DNA of 16,487 bases from UBA6019 sp036570145. Lineage in GTDB: Bacteria > Chloroflexota > Dormibacteria > Dormibacterales > Dormibacteraceae. A model generated the notes under the pieces. That model worked only from the letters and a program-made list of their open reading frames with translations, was not told the DNA's origin and searched no databases. Positions 7,137 through 13,118 of this stretch are shown one piece after another (position 1 is the first letter of the stretch; each line of letters begins with the position of its first letter). A program made the position numbers and the translations under genes. The DNA lies in the NCBI GenBank assembly GCA_036570145.1, contig DATCPJ010000171.1:1-16487 (forward strand). Direction: 5' to 3'.

Positions 7137-7516
7137 GCCCGGTCGCAGGCAAGTCCTACCCGCCCGTCGAGAGCACGATCGAGCGTGAGCACGTGCGCGC
7201 CTTCGCGCGCGCGATCGGCGCCGATCCCGAGGCCGGCGTCCCGCCCACCTACGCTGCCGTCTACGCCCTCTTCGCGACCGCGGTCCAGCTCTACGGCGAT
7301 CCCGCGGCCGCGGTCGACTTCGCCCACCTGCTGCACAGCGAGCAGGAGTTCACCTGGTCTCGCCATCCGGAGGTGGGGGAGCAGGTCGTCGCCGAAGGCC
7401 GGGTGGAGGAAGACGTCGATCGCCGCAATCTGCGATTTTTGACATATGGGACCGACGTGCTGTCCTCCGGTGAGCCGCTCTGCAGCTCGCGGATGGTCAA
7501 CGTGATCCGCGGTTGA
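7133..7516 (+). CDS. MaoC/HadA-type dehydratase, non-catalytic subunit
   Basis: This encodes 127 residues from GTG at 7133, preceded by a G-rich stretch (GGCGGGGGG) that can serve as ribosome site. The pattern LLHSEQEFTWSRHPEVGEQVVAEGRV (residues 66-91), followed by a conserved strand and ending SSRMVNVIRG, is that of the N-terminal hot-dog domain of FAS1-like or HadA dehydratase subunits. Such subunits lack the catalytic Asp/His pair and pair with a HadB-like partner, which is exactly the next gene, overlapping by 4 bases. The complex would hydrate or dehydrate (3R)-hydroxyacyl thioesters. Whether the substrate is bound to ACP or CoA cannot be told from sequence. Neighbouring SDR and acyl-CoA genes favour CoA-level chemistry. 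Confidence 0.82.
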   Translation: MSPVAGKSYPPVESTIEREHVRAFARAIGADPEAGVPPTYAAVYALFATAVQLYGDPAAAVDFAHLLHSEQEFTWSRHPEVGEQVVAEGRVEEDVDRRNLRFLTYGTDVLSSGEPLCSSRMVNVIRG

Positions 7517-7893
7517 CGACCGAGCTCGAGCCCTTCGTCTGGCAGGTCACGCGCGACCAGATCAGGGCCTACGCCGAAGCATCCGGCGACCGAAACCCCA
7601 TCCATCTCGACGACGAGGCGGCACGGGCGGCGGGGCTGCCGGGGGTGATCGCCCACGGGATGCTCGGGATGGCTCAGCTGGCCAACTTCGTGGTCGCCTA
7701 CGCCGGTGACCATCGCCGCCTGCGCCGACTCCGCTGCCGCTTCTCGGGCATGGTCCTGCCCGGCGATACGATCACCTTCACGGGCAGCGTCGTCAGCGAG
7801 GAGGACGGCCTGGTCAGGCTGGAGCTGAACGCGGAGAACCAGAAGGGGGAGAGGGTACTGACCAAGGCACACGCCGAGCTCAAGGCGGGCTGA
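7513..7893 (+). CDS. MaoC/HadB-type dehydratase, catalytic subunit
   Basis: This encodes 126 residues. The start is TTG at 7513, which overlaps the previous stop as TTGA; no earlier in-frame start exists and translation is probably coupled. The hydratase-2 motif is intact at about 20-50 (YAEASGDRNPIHLDDEAARA, then GVIAHGM), with catalytic Asp26 and His31 and the adjacent Asn28. This is the active hot-dog subunit, to be paired with the product of the preceding gene, as in mycobacterial HadAB or R-specific enoyl-CoA hydratases. The product would be or accept a (3R)-3-hydroxyacyl thioester, which the SDR gene after it could oxidise or produce. Substrate chain length is unknown. Confidence 0.88.
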   Translation: MTTELEPFVWQVTRDQIRAYAEASGDRNPIHLDDEAARAAGLPGVIAHGMLGMAQLANFVVAYAGDHRRLRRLRCRFSGMVLPGDTITFTGSVVSEEDGLVRLELNAENQKGERVLTKAHAELKAG

Positions 7894-7937
7894 TCAGGCA
7901 CCCGCCCGAACCAATCCGATTCAGGGGGAAGCATCGC

Positions 7938-8780
7938 ATGCCGTTCGACCTTTCGGGCAAGGTAGCCGTCGTCACCGGGGCGTCCCGCGGGCTGGGGCGG
8001 GAGGACGCGCTGACGCTGGCGCGTGCCGGCGCCGACGTCGTCATCACAGACATCCTGGTCGAGGACGACCCCGACCTTCAGAAGACCGCCGAGGAGTCGG
8101 GGAGCTTCCTGGCACAGGCGGCCGTCGGCGCCGGCTGGGTGCACTCCAATGCGACCGCCGAGGAGATCCGGGGGATGGGGCGACGGTCGCTCGCCATCAA
8201 GATGGACGTGACCAACCGGGACCAGGTCCGGGAGACCATGGCCAAGGTCAGGGCCGAGTTCGGGCGGCTCGACATCCTGATCAACAACGCCGCCACCCTG
8301 GACCACGTGGCCCAGATCCCCAAGCAGAGCTATGAGCTCTGGGACCGCGACATCCGGGTCAACCTCACCGGTGCCTTCAACTGCACCAAGGAGGCCTGGC
8401 CCCACATGGTGGAGGGCGGCTTCGGACGGCTCATCTTCATGTCCTCGGTGGCGGGCACCATGGGCGGCTTCGGCCAGGCCTCCTACTCGGCCTCGAAGGC
8501 CGCCGTCATCGGCCTCGCCAAGACTGCCGCCCTGGAAGGGGGGCGCCACGGCATCACCGCCAACGCAATCGTGCCCGGCATCATCGGCAGCGAGGCTGCC
8601 ATGGCCGCCGCCGACACGAGCCCGCTCTACGAGCGCTTCAAGCAGCGCACCGTTTTCAAGCGCTTCGGCGAGCCGGCCGATATCGCCAACGCGATCGCCT
8701 TCCTCTGCTCCGACGAAGCCGGCTACATAACCGGCACCACGCTCGAGATAGCCGGCGGCATCCCGCTCTTTACTGCCTGA
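7938..8780 (+). CDS. SDR-family 3-hydroxyacyl dehydrogenase/reductase
   Basis: This encodes 280 residues from ATG, with a good ribosome site (AGGGGGAAG). It is a short-chain dehydrogenase: dinucleotide motif TGASRGLG at 13-20, NNAA at 116-119, and the tetrad Asn142, Ser170, Tyr183 and Lys187 (YSASK). The Asp at 38, at the end of the second strand, points to NAD(H) rather than NADP(H). An insertion of roughly 30-40 residues follows that strand (about 40-80), making it longer than typical FabG (about 245). It overlaps the next gene by one base (TGATG). The context fits oxidation of a (3R)- or (3S)-hydroxyacyl-CoA to the 3-oxo form, or the reverse reduction. The substrate is inferred only from neighbours. 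Confidence 0.88.
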   Translation: MPFDLSGKVAVVTGASRGLGREDALTLARAGADVVITDILVEDDPDLQKTAEESGSFLAQAAVGAGWVHSNATAEEIRGMGRRSLAIKMDVTNRDQVRETMAKVRAEFGRLDILINNAATLDHVAQIPKQSYELWDRDIRVNLTGAFNCTKEAWPHMVEGGFGRLIFMSSVAGTMGGFGQASYSASKAAVIGLAKTAALEGGRHGITANAIVPGIIGSEAAMAAADTSPLYERFKQRTVFKRFGEPADIANAIAFLCSDEAGYITGTTLEIAGGIPLFTA

Positions 8781-9580
8781 TGGGCGAGTGCGTCGATGTC
8801 ACACGCGACGGCGGGATCGCCACCGTGGTGATGCACCGGAAGGGGAACAACGGCATTGCCGCCGACCTCATGGAGGAGCTCTCCGCCGCCTTCCAGGAGG
8901 TGGGTGCCGACCCGTCCGTGCGGGTCGTGATCCTGGCCAGCGAGTACGAGAAGTACTTCTCGGTCGGGGCGGACCTGACCTCGATGGGCGGCATCGACCG
9001 CGATGCCACCGACGCCGAGGGCCGGATCACCGAGATGACGCTCAAGCTCCAGCAGGGCTTCAACGAGATCGCGGCCTGCCCGAAGCCGGTCATCGCCCGG
9101 ATCAACGGCCACGCGCTGGGCGGCGGCTGCGAGCTGACCCTCTGCTGCGACTACCGGGTCATGGTCGAGGACGGGCGCTCCAAGATCGGCCAGTCGGAAT
9201 CGGCCCTGGGCATCATCCCGGGCGCCGGCGGGACCCAGCGCCTGCCCCGCCTGATCGGAAAGGCGAGGGCGCTGCCGATGCTGCTCGAGAGCTCCCGGCT
9301 CTCTGCCGCGCAGGCCGCGGCGGTGGGCCTCGTCAACCGCGCGGTGGCGCCCGAGGAGCTCGATGCGGCCGTCGCCGAGCTGGCCGGCCGGCTCGCCCGC
9401 GCGGCCACGCTGGCGCTGGGCCTGATCAAGGACTCGGTCAACCGCGGTCTCGAGGTCGACCTCGAGAAAGGCCTGGAGATCGAGGCCCACAACTTCGCCA
9501 AAGCGACCCTCTCCCAGGACGCCGTCATCGGGATCATGTCCTTTCTGTCCAAGCAAGAGCCAGAATTCACGGGTAAATGA
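8780..9580 (+). CDS. Enoyl-CoA hydratase/isomerase (crotonase family)
   Basis: This encodes 266 residues, ATG start at 8780. Crotonase-family landmarks are the oxyanion-hole segment YFSVGADL (59-66), GGGCELTLCCD with Glu118, and GQSESALGIIPGAGGTQRL with Glu140. These two glutamates match the catalytic pair of true enoyl-CoA hydratases, so hydration activity is more likely than a purely isomerase or dehalogenase role. Length is normal. It overlaps the SDR gene by one base and the acyl-CoA dehydrogenase gene by four (ATGA). The predicted step is crotonyl-CoA or another 2-enoyl-CoA to (3S)-hydroxyacyl-CoA. Family members vary in substrate, so the exact acid is not known. Confidence 0.9.
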   Translation: MGECVDVTRDGGIATVVMHRKGNNGIAADLMEELSAAFQEVGADPSVRVVILASEYEKYFSVGADLTSMGGIDRDATDAEGRITEMTLKLQQGFNEIAACPKPVIARINGHALGGGCELTLCCDYRVMVEDGRSKIGQSESALGIIPGAGGTQRLPRLIGKARALPMLLESSRLSAAQAAAVGLVNRAVAPEELDAAVAELAGRLARAATLALGLIKDSVNRGLEVDLEKGLEIEAHNFAKATLSQDAVIGIMSFLSKQEPEFTGK

Positions 9581-10761
9581 AGACTGCCGCGGCGCGCCCA
9601 GAGGTGAAGCCGCTCGACTTCCTCGACATCGACCATCTCCTCCTCGATGAGGAGCGGATGATCCGGGACACCGTCCGCCAGTTCGTCCGCGACCGGGTCC
9701 TGCCCGGCATCGAGGACTGGTTCGAGGCCGGCCACTTTCCGAAGGAGGTCGCGCCAGAGATCGGCAAGCTGGGCCTGTTGGGGATGCACCTGCACGGCTA
9801 CGGCTGCCTCGGCGCCTCCGCCACCAGCTACGGCATCGCCTGTCTCGAGCTCGAAGCGGGGGACAGCGGCTTTCGTTCCTTCGTCTCCGTCCAGGGCTCG
9901 CTGGCGATGTTCCCGATCTGGAAGTTCGGCTCGGAAGAGCAGAAGCAGCAATGGCTGCCCGGGATGGCGGCCGGCACCGCGATCGGCTGTTTCGGGCTGA
10001 CGGAACCCGACTCAGGCTCCGACCCGGCCGCGATGCGCACTTCCGCGCGCCGTGACGGCTCGGACTGGATCCTGAGCGGCAACAAGCTCTGGATCACGAA
10101 CGGCGGCATCGCCGACGTCGCCGTGGTCTGGGCTCGCTCCCCCGACGGGATCCGCGGCTTCATCGTCCCTCGCGGAACCAAGGGCTTCACGACCCGGGAC
10201 ATCCACAAGAAGCTCTCGCTCCGGGCATCGGTGACGTCGGAGCTGATCCTGGAGGACGTCCGCCTGCCGGATTCGGCTGTTCTCCCCCACGTCACCGGCA
10301 TGAAGGGACCGCTCTCCTGCCTGAACGAGGCGCGCTACGGCATCCTCTGGGGCGCGGTCGGAGCGGCCCGCGCCTGCTACGAGTCGGCGCTCGAGTACGC
10401 CAAGGCGCGGCACCAGTTCGGCAAGCCGATCGCCTCCTTCCAGCTGACCCAGGAGAAGCTCGTCAACATGCTGCTCGAGCTCAACAAGGCGGCTCTCGTT
10501 GCCTATCATCTCGGCCGGATGAAGGACGAAGGCCGGATCACCTCCCAGCACGTCTCCTTCGGGAAGCTGAACAACGTGCGCGAGGCGCTCGAGATCTGCC
10601 GCTCGGCCCGGACCATCCTGGCCGCCAACGGGATCACGCTCGAGTACCCGGTCATCCGCCACATCAACAACCTCGAATCGGTGCTCACCTATGAGGGGAC
10701 GAGCGAGATCCACACCCTGGTACTCGGCGAGGCGATCACCGGCATCCAGGCCTACCGGTAG
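9577..10761 (+). CDS. gcdH: Glutaryl-CoA dehydrogenase-like acyl-CoA dehydrogenase
   Basis: This encodes 394 residues, ATG start overlapping the previous stop (ATGA). It is an acyl-CoA dehydrogenase flavoprotein closest in pattern to glutaryl-CoA dehydrogenase: RSFVSVQGSLAMFPI (from 100), GLTEPDSGSDP, NEARYGI, and YEGTSEIHTLVLGEAITGIQ near the C-terminus. The expected catalytic base is Glu373. By comparison with the human enzyme from memory, Glu93, Arg100, Ser101 and Tyr372 correspond to the residues that bind and decarboxylate the glutaryl group. The predicted reaction is glutaryl-CoA to crotonyl-CoA plus CO2, with electrons to ETF. No ETF gene is in the window. A related acyl-CoA dehydrogenase with another substrate is the main alternative. 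Confidence 0.82.
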   Translation: MKTAAARPEVKPLDFLDIDHLLLDEERMIRDTVRQFVRDRVLPGIEDWFEAGHFPKEVAPEIGKLGLLGMHLHGYGCLGASATSYGIACLELEAGDSGFRSFVSVQGSLAMFPIWKFGSEEQKQQWLPGMAAGTAIGCFGLTEPDSGSDPAAMRTSARRDGSDWILSGNKLWITNGGIADVAVVWARSPDGIRGFIVPRGTKGFTTRDIHKKLSLRASVTSELILEDVRLPDSAVLPHVTGMKGPLSCLNEARYGILWGAVGAARACYESALEYAKARHQFGKPIASFQLTQEKLVNMLLELNKAALVAYHLGRMKDEGRITSQHVSFGKLNNVREALEICRSARTILAANGITLEYPVIRHINNLESVLTYEGTSEIHTLVLGEAITGIQAYR

Positions 10762-10786
10762 CTTCAGAGAAGGAGGTCACGCCCAA

Positions 10787-11092
10787 ATGCGCAAGCTCCA
10801 GGCTTTCACCCTGCCGCTGGACGTCACGACCTTCACGCTGCCCATCCCGCCCGACGCGAAGATCCTCGGCGTCTACGACACCATCGGCCTCGTGGCGTGG
10901 GCCGTCTTCGACCCCTCGAAGTCGGGCGAGACCGTCTTCCACGCCTTCCATGACGGCGATGAGGTGCCCGACAACCTGGAGTTCGTCACTTCGGCCCAGC
11001 GCGCCAACGGCATCGTCCTGATGCTCTTCCGCAACAAGGGCGGGGCTGCCGACAAGAAGCCTGCGGCAGCGGCCGCGAAAGCGAAGGACTAG
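10787..11092 (+). CDS. Small unknown protein (101 aa) with Ala/Lys-rich tail
   Basis: ATG at 10787 follows a strong AGGAGG ribosome site at 10771-10776, the best in the window. The frame is open upstream, but only through the acyl-CoA dehydrogenase gene in a different frame. The product has a compact N-terminal part (about 1-83) with alternating hydrophobic strands (TFTLPIPPDAKILGVY, GLVAWAVFDP, NGIVLMLFRN). It ends in a low-complexity tail rich in Ala and Lys. The strand pattern faintly recalls small DUF7352-type proteins, but I cannot confirm that. It is the last gene of the operon. Its stop codon overlaps that of the convergent pspA-like gene in the shared CTAG at 11089-11092. Confidence 0.75.
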   Translation: MRKLQAFTLPLDVTTFTLPIPPDAKILGVYDTIGLVAWAVFDPSKSGETVFHAFHDGDEVPDNLEFVTSAQRANGIVLMLFRNKGGAADKKPAAAAAKAKD

Positions 11093-12075
11093 CCCGGGGG
11101 CGGCGCCGCCATGATGTCCTTCGCCTCGGCGAGGGACATGTCGTCGGCGGGCAGGATGAGGTCCGACTTGGTCATCGTCTCGCTGCCAAGCTTGGTGCCC
11201 TTGCTTCGGACGAAGGAGAGCAGCTCGGTTAGCTTGCCCTTGAAGGCGTCCTCGTCACCCGAGCTGATGGCGGCGACGAGCTCCTTGTCGTAGCGGTCGA
11301 GCGTCGCCCGGTCCGCCTCCGAGAGACGGTACTGGTCGTCGCCCTGAATCCGGACGACGGCGCCCGCCGGTAGCTGGCCGGCCATCTGCGCCTTCATCAG
11401 GGCCAGCTGCTGGTCGACGTTGGTGGAGGCGGACGAAGCGTCGAGCTGGCGCTGGATGTCGTCCGCGCTGCCTGCGCCGATCTGGTCGAGGGTGCCGCTG
11501 TCGACCAGCTGATCGATGGCTGCCGCACGCGCCTGCATCTGGGTCGTCTTCTCCTGCGCCCGGTCGACCATCAGGCTCACGTCCGCCATCTGCTCGGAGA
11601 TGCCGGTCACCGCCTCGCCGATCTTGGTCGATGCCTCGGCGGCCGAGTACTGGGCCTTGATCGTCTCCTTCTGGGTGCGGAAGGCCTCCACCTTGGCCTG
11701 CAGCTTCTGGGCCGTCAGCTCGAGCTTCTGCTCCTGGTCCTTCATCTGCTGGATCTGCTGGTCGAGGCCGGCGAGCTGTGCCTGCGCCGTCTCGGCGCGG
11801 GTGAGGGCGAGGCGGGCGAGGTCCTCGCGGCCCTGCTGGAGCGCCTGCTGCGCCTGGGCGTTGAGCTTGGCGGCGCTCTGCTTCAGCTGCGCCTGCTGGA
11901 GCTCGAGTCGCTTTTCCGCGGTGAGCACGTCGGCGACGCTGCGGCGGACCTGCTGGAGTGACTCGAGCTGCTTCTGGTAGGCGAAGTCGAGCGCCTCGTT
12001 GGGGTTCTCGGTCCGGTCGAGGACCGCGTTCAGCTTCTGCTGGACGACGTCCGACATGCGCTTGAAAACACTCAT
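11089..12075 (-). CDS. pspA: PspA/IM30-family protein with fused PspAA-like domain
   Basis: The ATG at 12073-12075 gives 328 residues. Its ribosome site (AAGGGGGGAA, minus strand) lies in the 17-bp gap after korB. Residues 1-225 are a PspA/IM30 coiled coil. The start (MSVFKRMSDVVQQKLNAVLD) is amphipathic and NPNEALDFAY is the family signature. Long Gln/Ala/Leu heptads follow to about 145, then more helix. Residues 239-325 (VVRIQGDDQYRLSEADRATL to SDLILPADDMSLAEAKDIM) match the pattern of PspAA, usually a separate small protein next to pspA in Actinomycetota. PspA proteins assemble on stressed membranes. This gene is third after korA and korB. The fusion is what I see; its function is inferred. 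No PspF, PspB or PspC is in the window. Confidence 0.85.
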   Translation of the reverse strand: MSVFKRMSDVVQQKLNAVLDRTENPNEALDFAYQKQLESLQQVRRSVADVLTAEKRLELQQAQLKQSAAKLNAQAQQALQQGREDLARLALTRAETAQAQLAGLDQQIQQMKDQEQKLELTAQKLQAKVEAFRTQKETIKAQYSAAEASTKIGEAVTGISEQMADVSLMVDRAQEKTTQMQARAAAIDQLVDSGTLDQIGAGSADDIQRQLDASSASTNVDQQLALMKAQMAGQLPAGAVVRIQGDDQYRLSEADRATLDRYDKELVAAISSGDEDAFKGKLTELLSFVRSKGTKLGSETMTKSDLILPADDMSLAEAKDIMAAPPPG

Positions 12076-12092
12076 GCGGTTCCCCCCTTTTG

Positions 12093-13118
12093 CTAGGCCA
12101 TCTCGGCCATGACCTGGTCGAACTCCGCGCGCGTCAGGCGCAGCTCGTCCTCGGTGTAGTCGCGAAGCGGGCGCTCCGGGAGTCGCTCGCGGGTCGAGAA
12201 ATCCTCGGCCTCCGGTTCGACGTAGAGAAGCCCGGTCACCAGCTGCTTGGTCCGGCGCCCCTCCTCGATCACCCGCAGCGCGGCGCGGCGGTCGGTCGGG
12301 TCGTGGTCGCTCTCGTGGAGCTTGCGGAGCACCAGGTGGGAGCCGTCGTGGAGCCGGACATCGGTCGTCGTGCCGGGCTCGTAGTCGACGAGGACCTCCT
12401 CGTAGTAGGGGATGAAGGAGGGATCCTGGATCGCCTCCTCGTGGTCCTTGACCCACTCGTAGCTCTTGGTCGAGCCCTCGTGGTCGTTGAAGGTGACGCA
12501 GGGCGAGATGACGTCGAGCACGGCCACGCCGCGGTGGGCGATCGCCGCCTTGAGGAGCGGAACCAGCTGCTTGCCGTCACCGCTGAAGGAGCGCGCGACG
12601 AAGGTCCCGCCGAGGGTGAGCGCCATCGTGCAGAGGTCGATCGGCTCGTACGTGTTGACGGTGCCGCGCTTCTGGACCGAGCCGACGTCGGCGGTCGCCG
12701 AGAACTGGCCCTTGGTGAGCCCGTAGGTCCCGTTGTCCTCGACGATGTAGGTGCAGTCGAGGTTGCGCCGGATCAGGTGCATGAACTGGCCGAGGCCGAT
12801 CGACGCGGTGTCGCCGTCGCCGCTCACGCCGAGAACGATCAGCTGCCGGTCGGCCAGCTTGGCGCCGGTGGTCAGCGAGGGCATCCGGCCGTGGACCCCG
12901 TTGAAGCCGTGCGCCGACTCGACAAAGTAGGCCGGCGTCTTCGAGGAGCAGCCGATGCCGCTCATCTTGGCCAGCCGGTTCGGCTCGATCCCGAGCTCGT
13001 AGAGGGCCTTGATCAGGTGGTTGGTGATCGAGTTGTGCCCGCAGCCCGCGCAGAGCGTGGTGGCCGCGCCCTTGTAGGCGTCTCGGGCAAGGCCGATCCG
13101 GTTGAGGGTGACGCTCAT
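12093..13118 (-). CDS. korB: 2-oxoacid:ferredoxin oxidoreductase, beta subunit
   Basis: This encodes 341 residues, ATG start, overlapping the end of korA by four bases. It is the thiamine-diphosphate subunit: GDGDTASIG at 100-108 and DNGTYGLTKGQ at 128-138 bind the cofactor and metal. Cys23, Cys26 (CAGCGH), Cys57 (GIGCS) and Cys207 (SPCVTF) are at the places expected for the single [4Fe-4S] cluster. With the alpha/gamma fusion next to it, the enzyme converts a 2-oxoacid and CoA to acyl-CoA, CO2 and reduced ferredoxin. The TYGLTKGQ pattern and the close likeness to mycobacterial KorB favour 2-oxoglutarate. Pyruvate or branched-chain substrates cannot be excluded. The C-terminal extension beyond about 300 is typical of this subtype. 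Confidence 0.92.
   Translation of the reverse strand: MSVTLNRIGLARDAYKGAATTLCAGCGHNSITNHLIKALYELGIEPNRLAKMSGIGCSSKTPAYFVESAHGFNGVHGRMPSLTTGAKLADRQLIVLGVSGDGDTASIGLGQFMHLIRRNLDCTYIVEDNGTYGLTKGQFSATADVGSVQKRGTVNTYEPIDLCTMALTLGGTFVARSFSGDGKQLVPLLKAAIAHRGVAVLDVISPCVTFNDHEGSTKSYEWVKDHEEAIQDPSFIPYYEEVLVDYEPGTTTDVRLHDGSHLVLRKLHESDHDPTDRRAALRVIEEGRRTKQLVTGLLYVEPEAEDFSTRERLPERPLRDYTEDELRLTRAEFDQVMAEMA

Noticed and set aside
11089..12456. Longer 455-codon version of the PspA-like gene
   Set aside because: The extra N-terminal 127 residues are the shadow of korB in another frame. A good ribosome site and the family start MSVFKR place the start at 12075.
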